A stretch of DNA of 9,552 nucleotides from Nitrospiraceae bacterium (GCA_003170655.1 PMYY01000254.1:239-9790), one strand, 5' to 3'; positions 1 through 6,610 are shown, numbered from the stretch's first letter. Notes: generated by a model not told the origin, from the sequence alone. Translations and numbers: made by a program.

Positions 1-8
1 GGTGTGGG

Positions 9-36
9 AGGGGCAACGCCCTAAGGGGCGTCCCCT
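9..36. terminator. strong GC-rich hairpin, possible terminator of an off-window gene
   Basis: AGGGG (9-13) pairs with CCCCT (32-36), and ACGCCC (16-21) pairs with GGGCGT (26-31) around a TAAG loop. This gives an 11-bp stem with a 2-nt bulge (CA, 14-15). No T-run follows on the plus strand, so it is not a textbook intrinsic terminator. It could end transcription of a gene left of the window or be a dispersed repeat. The pairing is seen directly; the role is inferred. Confidence 0.45.
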
Positions 37-160
37 ATCCCGATCATGTGGACTTGAAGGAGAAACTCTTTTGGAAATTATTATCAGTGAATAGCCGGCT
101 TTGTATATTTTCGGTGCAGTCATAAATAGTCTGATCGATGCTCTTATTATCAACACGCAG

Positions 161-189
161 TTGGCGTAACCTGCCACAATTCTTATATA
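161..189 (+). promoter_or_regulatory. candidate sigma70 promoter of the TAXI pseudogene
   Basis: TTGGCG (161-166) and TATATA (184-189) are separated by 17 bp and lie about 30 bp upstream of the ATG at 218. The hexamers match the consensus at 4/6 or fewer positions, so this is a moderate candidate. Only a weak TAAGG-type ribosome site precedes the ATG. Confidence 0.3.
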
Positions 190-217
190 GGATTAACGCT
201 TTTAAGGTTTTCATAAG

Positions 218-1205
218 ATGAAATCGACTGATCTACTAATATTTCTATTCTTATTTGCATTGCCAATCAATCCTCCGGCGTTCGGATCGGACAGGGACAC
301 TGTAATCTTGGGGACAGCAACAGCTGGGGGCGGCTTCCCAGTGTACGGTGCTGTCCTTGCTGAAGCTATAAATAAGATGGATCCCTCTCTTGAGGTACAG
401 ACTCTCAACACGAAAGGGAGTACCGAAAATGTGCCGCTGCTAGAATCAGGGAAACTAGATATTGCGTTGGTGCAGGGTGAAGTATTTTTTGAATCAATTC
501 CCAGCGTAAATCGATCACCCTTAAACTCAAAAATAATAGCAGCAATGTATTCTCCTGCAGGCGCATTCGTGGTTCGCGCTGACAGTTCTTATCATATAAT
601 TATAGACCTGAAAGGGCTACCCGTAGTTTTTGGTGCCCGTGATTCGGGGCTTGTATTACTTGCAAGGTATTTACTTGATGGAATAGGACTTGATATTGAC
701 CGGGACTTCAAGGCTATTTACGTTGATCGGGCAAGTGAAGGGCCGATGCTGGTAGAAGATGGCAGCATTATGGGGTGGCGGAATCAGCTGGCCAGGGTTC
801 TTGTCAGTGGCTAAATCAAATAGGGGGGCGTGGTTCTTAACCCCGGAAGCAAATGAAATCGATCAGATCATCGCTTAACGGCCTTCTTTGCGTTGCTTGA
901 GGATTCCTGCAGGCAGCTATCCAGGACAGGATAGGACCATTCATTCAGTTGGCTCATGGAGCTTTGTGCTGGCACGTACAACTCTTTCTGACGATGTAGC
1001 ATATCGACTCGCTCGTGCTATACATCGTTCGGAGGGGTTTATGGGAACTCGGCTGCTGCAAGCACGCGAAACTACAATGTCGAACACCGTTGCAGTATCT
1101 CCTCGGTTAGATTTGATCCATCCTGGAGTCCTGCAATATCTTCGGGGAATCGGATTAATTCCAATTAAAGTTGAGAACTGCTACCGTGCCAAGAACGTTG
1201 ACTGA
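218..1205 (+). pseudogene. TAXI-family TRAP transporter solute receptor, broken by frameshift and stop
   Basis: The intact gene would encode a periplasmic solute-binding receptor of a TAXI-type TRAP transporter. A signal peptide is visible at residues 1-23 (hydrophobic LLIFLFLFALP stretch), followed by the family-typical GTATAGGGFPVYGAVLAEA segment (about 32-50) and the STENVPLLESGKLDIALVQ region. The first frame ends at 814, but the protein changes frame near 755-767 and continues as ALWGGGISWPGFLSVAKS (about 765-818). It then meets an in-frame TAA at 876-878 and resumes as IPAGSYPGQD (from about 903), with the C-terminal LIHPGVLQYLRGIGL near 1110-1155. The combined span of 988 bp (about 329 codons) equals the usual family length, so the gene has lost reading frame without a large deletion. 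No DctQM-type permease gene is in the window. Family assignment is confident; loss of function is inferred from the two lesions. Confidence 0.85.
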
Positions 1206-1464
1206 CATTTTTAATGAATTTCCAAGCGTTAAGGTTATTGAAGTAATCGGTCACCAGGATTGCAGAATCTTAGGTTTATCTTCCGATGGGCAGAAACTCG
1301 GGATTTTTGATGATGAATTTGCACGTCAGCTTGTGGAGTTGCCAGATGCACGTACTGCATATGGGCACATTACCACCGAAGGTTATCACATTTGTGCATA
1401 TTATTATATTATTCATGACTCCCATAAGGCGGTTGTTTATCGGCACGACAAAAACAACCAATAG
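1171..1464 (+). CDS. hypothetical protein, 97 codons, unrecognised
   Basis: This ORF overlaps the last 35 bp of the TAXI pseudogene in another frame. The longest reading begins at TTG 1171, but GTG 1186 or TTG 1198 are equally possible, and no good Shine-Dalgarno sequence decides between them. The product is soluble and mixed in composition, with an aromatic HICAYYYIIHD segment near residue 80. I do not recognise a family. It may be a small real gene, a fragment of a larger decayed gene, or a chance ORF in a decaying region. The position directly after a broken gene and the lack of a ribosome site argue for caution. Confidence 0.3.
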   Translation: MRTATVPRTLTDIFNEFPSVKVIEVIGHQDCRILGLSSDGQKLGIFDDEFARQLVELPDARTAYGHITTEGYHICAYYYIIHDSHKAVVYRHDKNNQ

Positions 1465-1579
1465 AACCAAAGACTCAGATTTAAGAAATATAGTGACGTC
1501 TTATTGAGTATTCCGTAGCATTGCGGACATCTATTCAGAAGTACATTACGGACAATGATTGCAGAGCATTAAAGAGACT

Positions 1580-1661
1580 GCTACTTATTCCTATCACCGT
1601 AGGGACACGGCTCAATACTCAAGCTTTCTTTCGAAAATCGAGACCAGCGCTCGTCGGTGGA
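1580..1661 (+). pseudogene. relic copy A of a flavodoxin-like gene
   Basis: Translating 1580-1594 and then 1596-1661 (skipping one extra base near 1595) gives ATYSY, then TVGTRLNTQA, then FFRKSRPALVGG. The YSYT..TR piece resembles the FMN phosphate-binding loop at the start of flavodoxins (usually YSxTGNTR). The same peptide reappears in copy B at 3975-4085, with only silent differences in the last 12 codons. A stop (TGA, 1665-1667) follows shortly, so this is a fragment only. The paired relationship with copy B is clear in the sequence; the flavodoxin identity is a suggestion. Confidence 0.4.
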
Positions 1662-1774
1662 GACTGATGGTATCACCTAAGAGCAAGGATTTTGCCAAGA
1701 TCGGGCATTTGGTGATTTCTGAAAGAATATGACAATCTCAACAGCCACGGGCTGGTATGTCATTCTTGAAGGGG

Positions 1775-1783
1775 TGTTATAAT
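1775..1783 (+). promoter_or_regulatory. candidate extended -10 promoter for the QueG-like gene
   Basis: TGTTATAAT is a perfect TATAAT (1778-1783) preceded by the TGn extension. No good -35 hexamer lies 17-18 bp upstream, which is tolerable for extended -10 promoters. Transcription would start near 1790 and leave a leader of about 100 nt. Confidence 0.35.
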
Positions 1784-1887
1784 TAAAATATTGCGTGTGG
1801 TGATTGAGTCTTCGGATCGTGACGTTAAGCGACTTTTGCGGAGAACACAGAGTTAGCAATAAAATTGTTTAGCAAAGGTGGGGTATA

Positions 1888-2610
1888 ATGTCCGAGCCTT
1901 CAGTAATCCTGCCTAAGTGGCTTACCGATTGGATGGAATTGCACGATATTTCCCTGTGGGGTGCGTCAGAACTTAAGGATTTTCTGACGCCGCAGGATGA
2001 GACAGGCCAAAGATTTCCTTTTGCTATTTCATTTGCTATTCCAATGAAACCACAAATAATGGTCAGCATCTCAACCGGTCCTAATCAAGCATACGCTGAT
2101 GAGTATGCCAAAGTGAACAATCGTATCAACGAATTATCAGAGGCATTAGCAGCCGAAGTCAAAATCAGAGGATTTAGATCCAAACCGCTAGCGGCTTCGC
2201 TTCGTACTGATACGGTTAATATCAAAGGGGACTTTCCCCAGAAGACGGCAGCAACAAGAGCAGGGTTAGGCTGGATAGGTCGTCATTGCCAACTTATCAC
2301 GCGCCAGTTCGGATCATGGGTTCGGTTGGGAACCGTTTTCACCGATATGGAACTACCATGCGGGCCGCCGCTGGAGAGAAACTTCTGCGGAAGTTGTACC
2401 CTCTGCGTGGAAGCCTGCCCTGCAAAAGCATTGAAGGGTAACGCGTGGCATCCAGGATTGTCGCGTGAAGAGATACTGGATGTTCGGATATGTGATCGAT
2501 GGAAAAAGGAACATTACTTTCAATATCACAAGGGACATAACTGCGGAATTTGTTCAGCAGTCTGTCCCTATGGGTTGAAAGTTCTGAAAAGGAAGCCAGA
2601 TAAAACATAA
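1888..2610 (+). CDS. QueG-like double [4Fe-4S] cluster protein
   Basis: This 240-residue soluble protein resembles epoxyqueuosine reductase-like double-cluster proteins. The core GLGWIGRHCQLITRQFGSW (about 126-144) matches the conserved GLGWIGK region of QueG. It is followed by a ferredoxin-type C167-x2-C170-x2-C173-x3-C177-P motif and a second cluster set, C219-x2-C222-x3-C226-P; C202 or C158 could supply the fourth ligand. True QueG is typically well over 300 residues with a cobalamin-binding N-terminal part and extra C-terminal sequence. This protein is shorter, so it is probably a paralogue of unknown electron-transfer or reductase function rather than the queuosine enzyme. The ATG at 1888 is supported by AAAGGTGG (1874-1881) six bases upstream. 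It is monocistronic and convergent with the SagB-type gene. Fold and clusters are confident; substrate is unknown. Confidence 0.85.
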   Translation: MSEPSVILPKWLTDWMELHDISLWGASELKDFLTPQDETGQRFPFAISFAIPMKPQIMVSISTGPNQAYADEYAKVNNRINELSEALAAEVKIRGFRSKPLAASLRTDTVNIKGDFPQKTAATRAGLGWIGRHCQLITRQFGSWVRLGTVFTDMELPCGPPLERNFCGSCTLCVEACPAKALKGNAWHPGLSREEILDVRICDRWKKEHYFQYHKGHNCGICSAVCPYGLKVLKRKPDKT

Positions 2611-2841
2611 GATTTTGTGCGGCAACAAATATGCTAGTCGCCACGAATTGAGTGTGATACTTCCTACCCGACACATCAAAAGATAATGCTCAGCGCCAGC
2701 AAGGGCATGCTATAAGCCGCTCTTCTCCCGTAATCTTGCCTTCACCTGACTATCATTGAATTTGTCAGTATCACAATTTAGATTGGTTCCCGAAAGAAAG
2801 CTACCACAATCGGATTCTCAATTCCCACTAAATTTAAGAGG

Positions 2842-3594
2842 TTATATTTTCCCGACCGCAGCCAAGTATATTACGAACTCGTCGCTGCCATCGACATGCA
2901 CTAGCCTGTCCATTAATTCCTGGTGATAAGCTGCGATAGCGCATGTGCCTCCCGTGATTGCCGCGCACGCTAGGTATAGATTCTGGCAGACATGGCCTGC
3001 ATCGAGCGCGATGACCTTATGGGCAGCAATGTGATAGCGCCATTCCATGCGATAGGGTATCGCCGTCCAAATAAATGTAACAGCAGCGTTTCCGGTAAAA
3101 GGCTGGTTAAGAGTGGCTACCACGATATTGTTCTGCAATTCCCTGTCAATAGAGACGATGAGAAGCTGATGCTCTATGGGAAGATAGCGGTATATCCCCT
3201 TTTCTAGACCCGCCACGTTAAGAACGCACAAATATGTTTCGAGTGCGTGACGGCAGCCAGCCGAAGGGACTGTGCGAAATGTAGCGTAGTCATTCGTCTT
3301 AGACCTTATCCCCTGCGTTGCCCAGAGCAAAAAAGATAACTCCTTCAGCGTCAGGGGCAGGTCTCTAAAATGTCGGTGGCTTTGTCTCCCTGCGATCGCC
3401 CGGAAAAGGTCAACAGTGAATGTGCCCTCCAGATCCTCTTTGCGGGTAAGGTCGATACGTATGGCGTCCGCAGGGAATGGTTTCTCCAGCGGAGGCGGCT
3501 TTACGCCACGGCTCTGGTCTGTTAAAGCAAAGTCGATCGTCATACGAACGCTGTCCTTAAGGAAGTACCGATAACGCTCCATCTGTGCATCCAC
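2842..3594 (-). CDS. SagB/ThcOx-type nitroreductase-family FMN oxidoreductase
   Basis: The product is an FMN-dependent dehydrogenase of the nitroreductase superfamily, close to the SagB/ThcOx group. Some members of that group oxidise azoline rings in modified peptides; many others have unknown substrates. Numbered from the GTG at 3594, landmarks are RQSHRHF (70-76, the RRSxRxF FMN-phosphate motif), RTVPSAG (107-113), YRY (135-137), ALDAGHVCQNLYLA (196-209, usual form DAGHxxQNLYLA), and the C-terminal DEFVIYLAAVGK (238-249). Length (250) is normal for a stand-alone member. The start is either GTG 3594 or ATG 3582; a GGGAG at 3598-3594 is placed better for ATG 3582 (11-base spacing). It follows the BON-like gene by 5-17 bp, so the two are surely co-transcribed. 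No precursor peptide or YcaO gene is visible, so a peptide-modification role is not supported here. Confidence 0.88.
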   Translation of the reverse strand: MDAQMERYRYFLKDSVRMTIDFALTDQSRGVKPPPLEKPFPADAIRIDLTRKEDLEGTFTVDLFRAIAGRQSHRHFRDLPLTLKELSFLLWATQGIRSKTNDYATFRTVPSAGCRHALETYLCVLNVAGLEKGIYRYLPIEHQLLIVSIDRELQNNIVVATLNQPFTGNAAVTFIWTAIPYRMEWRYHIAAHKVIALDAGHVCQNLYLACAAITGGTCAIAAYHQELMDRLVHVDGSDEFVIYLAAVGKI

Positions 3595-3599
3595 TCCCG

Positions 3600-3803
3600 T
3601 CAGTCGACGAACGCTACGTGAGACACCACATCGATATTGATACTTTTGACCTCCGGCATGCCCTTTGCCGTCTGGGCTATCTTCCCGATGAGTTCTTCGT
3701 CTCTGTATTCCGGGGATGTTATCTTTAAATAAACAACGCCACCTTTGGCGTCAACTTCCCTGCTTTTAGTGTAAGAGCTTCTCGAGATCGTGTCTATAGA
3801 CAT
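3600..3803 (-). CDS. small BON-domain-like protein, 67 residues
   Basis: Residues 20-65 (GGVVYLKITSPEYRDEEL then IGKIAQTAKGMPEVKSINID) have the pattern of the second half of a BON domain: a beta strand, a helix ending in a G-x-x-x-V turn, and a last strand. BON domains bind membranes or phospholipids or serve as small scaffolds. There is no signal peptide, so the protein is probably cytoplasmic. The ATG at 3803 has a strong GGAGG six bases upstream, so the short length is real and not a wrong start. The domain is either minimal or N-terminally truncated. It heads the operon with the SagB-type enzyme and may be its partner or anchor, which is inference from gene order only. Confidence 0.6.
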   Translation of the reverse strand: MSIDTISRSSYTKSREVDAKGGVVYLKITSPEYRDEELIGKIAQTAKGMPEVKSINIDVVSHVAFVD

Positions 3804-3857
3804 TGCTTGCCTCCAGTGCTAAGTTTAACTTCTATCATATAACATTGCCTATGTACA

Positions 3858-3881
3858 AAGTTATAATGAGAATTATAACTT
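3858..3881. promoter_or_regulatory. Fur/PerR-like palindromic operator
   Basis: A perfect inverted repeat, AAGTTATAAT (3858-3867) and ATTATAACTT (3872-3881), flanks GAGA. The internal ATAATGAGAAT resembles Fur boxes (about 13 of 19 positions match the classical GATAATGATAATCATTATC by eye), and the TTATAAT arms also resemble PerR boxes. It overlaps the -10 of the promoter reading into the BON-like/SagB operon, the position expected for repression. The palindrome is seen; the regulator is inferred. Confidence 0.5.
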
Positions 3882-3900
3882 ATTTATGATTGTGCTTTAA
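3872..3900 (-). promoter_or_regulatory. candidate promoter of the BON-like/SagB operon
   Basis: On the minus strand, TTAAAG (3900-3895) and a perfect TATAAT (3877-3872) are separated by 17 bp. Transcription would start near 3865, about 60 nt before the ATG at 3803. The -10 lies inside the palindromic operator. Confidence 0.45.
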
Positions 3901-3974
3901 GGCAAAAGTAGAACCGATGCGGCTACCCCCTATTGAAAATCAAGAGTGCCACGATTGTCGGTAATTGAGTGATT

Positions 3975-4085
3975 TTGAAAAATAATCATAGAACCCGCGT
4001 CATCGTGTTCTACTCCTACACCGCAGAGACACGGCTTATTACATAAGATTTCTTTCGGAAGTCGAGGCCAGCACTTGTCGGTGGA
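3975..4085 (+). pseudogene. relic copy B of a flavodoxin-like gene
   Basis: A frame beginning at TTG 3975 reads LKNNHRTRVIVFYSYTAETR and continues LIT, stop (TAA, 4044-4046), then DFFRKSRPALVGG (4047-4085) and GVYAYCELGR to a stop near 4114. RVIVFYSYTAETR looks like the first beta strand and FMN phosphate loop of a flavodoxin (typical form VxVxYSxTGNTR). The in-frame stop and early end show it is not functional. The twelve codons FFRKSRPALVGG are shared with copy A. Flavodoxin identity is moderately supported; the pseudogene status is clear. Confidence 0.45.
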
Positions 4086-4199
4086 GGAGTTTATGCCTAC
4101 TGTGAACTAGGTAGATAGCCTCAATCTGAATAAACTAGAAACAAAAACTATGCTCGACCTTAAAATAAATCCTCATAGATCGGCAATACCTGCAAAATA

Positions 4200-5111
4200 A
4201 TGCGTACAATAGTTCACGTTTCCGATCTTCACTTTGGACGCACTAAACCCTTGCTTGAAAAAGCTCTCAAGGCTATAATTGAGAGGCGATCCCCAGATCT
4301 TGTAATTGTTTCTGGAGACATTACCCAACGGGCGACCGCGTTGCAATTCCACTCGGCACATAAATTTTTTTCTTCTCTCCCTTACCCTATGCTTGTAGTT
4401 CCAGGAAATCACGATGTCCCGCTCTATTCAGTGTGGCGACGTTTTTTTCTTCCCTATACGCTCTATAAAAGATATATTTCGGAGGAGCTCGATCCGCAAT
4501 ATGAAGATGCTGAGATGCTTGTCGTTGGAGTAAATACTGTGCGCATTTTCAAAATAATGGAGGGGCGTGTAAGTGGAAAGCAAATCGCTCGCGTGAAAGC
4601 CCTTTTTGCGGTAGCTTTGCCTGGCAAAATAAAAATACTTGTATCTCACCACCCTTTTAATATTCCTGTGGGTCATAGAAAAAGACCTCTTGCCCACGCC
4701 CGTCATTTTTGGAAAAGCCAAATAAATACGGGGATTGACATTATCTTATCGGGTCATCTGCATGATACACTTGGGGTTTATTCGGATAGGGCGTACAAAC
4801 TTTCTACTCCTGGGCCTCTTCTCATTCAAGCGGGAACAGCTATTTCTACCCGGAATAGAAAGGAAGCAAATTCGATCAATATTATTACTCTCTCCACTAG
4901 CCATATTGCGCTGGATCGATACGAGTATGTACAACACAAACAAACTTTTACAATTAAAAAAACCGAGTTCTTTGTTCGACAGGGCAAATCGTGGATACGA
5001 GATATCGATCGATCGAGACGTACATCAAGACCATGTCATGGCACAGGATGTGAGATTTTGAGCCGCCGTTGTGAGCTGTGTGATTGGCAATCGGAACTGC
5101 ACATATCATAG
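4200..5111 (+). CDS. calcineurin-like metallophosphoesterase
   Basis: A cytoplasmic metal-dependent phosphoesterase with a complete ligand set: D9 and H11 (SDLHFG), D40 (SGDITQ), N70/H71/D72 (GNHD), H150/H151 (SHHP) and H186/H188 (GHLH). It belongs to the broad group that includes cAMP phosphodiesterase-like and UDP-diacylglucosamine hydrolase-like proteins; the substrate cannot be read from the sequence. The domain proper seems to end near W265. The last 38 residues (after SWIRDI) are rich in Arg, Ser and Cys, look unlike the family, and overlap the flavin reductase relic that follows. The original stop may therefore have been lost by a small indel or deletion. No convincing Shine-Dalgarno sequence precedes ATG 4200. 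A later start is unlikely because the first strand and DLH motif begin at once. Confidence 0.85.
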   Translation: MRTIVHVSDLHFGRTKPLLEKALKAIIERRSPDLVIVSGDITQRATALQFHSAHKFFSSLPYPMLVVPGNHDVPLYSVWRRFFLPYTLYKRYISEELDPQYEDAEMLVVGVNTVRIFKIMEGRVSGKQIARVKALFAVALPGKIKILVSHHPFNIPVGHRKRPLAHARHFWKSQINTGIDIILSGHLHDTLGVYSDRAYKLSTPGPLLIQAGTAISTRNRKEANSINIITLSTSHIALDRYEYVQHKQTFTIKKTEFFVRQGKSWIRDIDRSRRTSRPCHGTGCEILSRRCELCDWQSELHIS

Positions 5112-5266
5112 ACGAGTGTTATTCGAATCTTGAATACAAAGTCGCAGATGGGAATATGGTAGCCAAGTATAACCTCTTTCTCATCGAGGTGCTCAAGGCG
5201 TGGCCTCCGACATGTAATCGAGATCGTCAATTTTCTGCAGGTGAGCGCAATTATGATCTGAAATAA
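5084..5266 (+). pseudogene. C-terminal fragment of a flavin reductase-like gene
   Basis: The frame ending at TAA 5264-5266 encodes HIIDECYSNLEYKV, then MVAKYNLFLIEVLKAW. This is close to the conserved C-terminal region of flavin reductase-like FMN-binding proteins (typical form IxECxANLECxVxDTxxVNxYxLFVxEVxKAW). After that, about 20 residues bring it to AGERNYDLK, resembling the usual AGExIxL end, but the His-His-Gly segment normally between them is missing. Upstream the frame has stops at 5081 and 5072, and the FMN-binding N-terminal two-thirds is absent. It overlaps the odd tail of the metallophosphoesterase gene. It is a deletion remnant and surely non-functional. Confidence 0.65.
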
Positions 5267-5371
5267 TTATGCCTCAAGAAAATCTAAAATCACGGTTTGA
5301 CGAGGAAGCAACTGGTATCAAGTCATAGAGAAAATATTGTTCACTTGTACAGCTATAAAGTAATCCTGTAA

Positions 5372-6610
5372 TTATTTTGAGGGTAAAAGGTCACCGTCAC
5401 TCGCGAACTGCAATGTCTCGGGGAGGCCAATTTTCTCACATCCATAAGTCTGAAGAAATGCTGTCGCGTTGAGCCATAACTCCTCAATCTGCAGAGTGTT
5501 GCGGATCCTCGCGACTGTGATGTCTTTATCTGGCTTTCCCTCTAATCCCCGAAATGCCCATTCTATTGCATCACGGTCACTACCCGGAAAAGGGGGACAA
5601 AAAGCCCTTTCCCAGAAGCCGGTCGTCCGAACATTCATCAATGTAGCCTTCCAATCAATTGCCTCAACAAGTTTGCGCGTAGTCAGGTCTGCGAGACCAA
5701 GCCCGTTGGCATTGCCGTCAGAGGCCTTCGACAGTCTCAACACAATAATGCGCGCGATCCTTGGTGAATCCGGTTCGGGCAGGTCTGCTATTTTCCATCG
5801 GCCGATTATGTTCGTATCCATGCCCGTACCGCTGAAGTTCTTGCCCATTTCCTCAATTATCAGAATGTCGAGTTGCCTGAGGGGCAATCCCGGCAGCAAG
5901 CTATTGGCATATTTCAGCAATTCCATTTCACGGTCTTCCATCTCCGAAGGCAGAAGCAATTCTATCACGGCGGTTTCTTCGCAGCCGTTTTCGATAATTG
6001 CAAGTCCACCAATAACCGGAAGCTTATCAAGGGCCTGCCGCCCCATCTCTATGATCGCCTGGTACATGCCAGCCGAGCTTAGTCTATGAACCTGGGTTGC
6101 TCCGGGCACTTTTCCTAACCCGACAGTGAGCATTTTGAACAGACCGCTTGCAAGATTGTCCCGAAAGGCTGTGTGTGGCTTAATTCTGTTCACCGGCAGA
6201 ATGGCATCGGCCTTGGCTGCTTCAGCATCGAGGTAAAGGGTATGACCACTAGGCGTATTGCCGATTTCCACGGCTTCGGACGTTATCCTAATGTCGGCCC
6301 CGGTAGACTGCTCTGTGATACCCAGATGGTCGAGAACGTGTCTCTGACCTTTTATCGTACCGCTTCCGTGACTGCCCATGGCAGAAACAATGAAGGGTTT
6401 GGCACCCATCGCACTCAGTGCCTCGACCACAGTACGGAGTATTACCGGAATTCCAGTGATTCCCCTGCTGCCAGCAGTAACAGCCACGGACATGCCTGGA
6501 CGAATGGAAGACTTGAGTCTGCGCAATTGTTCGATGATCTCAGTATCTATTTCTCCGATGAATGGGCGAGGGAAATGTTGTTTTACTTTTATCAAGGAAA
6601 TATCTTTCAT
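5372..6610 (-). CDS. LarA-like (DUF2088, lactate racemase N-terminal domain) protein
   Basis: The 412-residue product belongs to the lactate racemase (LarA) domain family. LarA is a cytoplasmic enzyme using a nickel-pincer cofactor, but most DUF2088 relatives have unproven substrates. Landmarks: VTAGSRGITGIPVIL (44-58), SAMGSHG (76-82), LPVNRIKPHTAF (138-149), FKMLTVGLGKVPGA (158-171) and EEMGKNFSGTGMDTNIIGR (253-271). H81, H146, K159 and H175 match the order and nearly the spacing of LarA H108, H174, K184 and H200, and R49 fits R75. The position of LarA D72 is Ala46. The frame is open upstream to 6727, but AAAGGAAAG (6628-6620) lies nine bases before ATG 6610, so I choose that start. No larB, larC or larE homologue is visible. 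It is monocistronic here. Catalysis is inferred; family is confident. Confidence 0.82.
   Translation of the reverse strand: MKDISLIKVKQHFPRPFIGEIDTEIIEQLRRLKSSIRPGMSVAVTAGSRGITGIPVILRTVVEALSAMGAKPFIVSAMGSHGSGTIKGQRHVLDHLGITEQSTGADIRITSEAVEIGNTPSGHTLYLDAEAAKADAILPVNRIKPHTAFRDNLASGLFKMLTVGLGKVPGATQVHRLSSAGMYQAIIEMGRQALDKLPVIGGLAIIENGCEETAVIELLLPSEMEDREMELLKYANSLLPGLPLRQLDILIIEEMGKNFSGTGMDTNIIGRWKIADLPEPDSPRIARIIVLRLSKASDGNANGLGLADLTTRKLVEAIDWKATLMNVRTTGFWERAFCPPFPGSDRDAIEWAFRGLEGKPDKDITVARIRNTLQIEELWLNATAFLQTYGCEKIGLPETLQFASDGDLLPSK

Larger units (their letters stand above)
1465..1887. other. 423 bp without an intact gene
   Basis: Short ORFs here on either strand have no recognisable content. 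The stretch holds a relic with flavodoxin-like sequence (1580-1661) and a candidate extended -10 promoter (1775-1783) serving the downstream QueG-like gene. Nothing else stands out. Confidence 0.6.
3804..4199. other. 396 bp without an intact gene
   Basis: This stretch contains the promoter and operator of the leftward operon and the second flavodoxin-like relic. No clear promoter or ribosome site is visible for the metallophosphoesterase starting at 4200. The remainder shows no structure I can interpret. Confidence 0.6.

Noticed and set aside
2339..2674. 111-codon minus-strand ORF at the end of the QueG-like gene
   Set aside because: Runs antisense through the conserved cluster motifs and has no recognisable content.
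2611..2841. Bidirectional terminator between the convergent QueG-like and SagB-type genes
   Set aside because: I looked for a stem with flanking T-runs and found none that is convincing.
2842..3594. Azoline oxidase of a thiazole/oxazole-modified microcin cluster
   Set aside because: No YcaO cyclodehydratase, precursor peptide or leader-binding protein is visible nearby; the SagB-type domain alone does not justify it.
5469..6089. 206-codon plus-strand ORF opposite the LarA-like gene
   Set aside because: Ser/Arg/Ile-rich antisense shadow of a well-supported minus-strand gene; no domain, no ribosome site.
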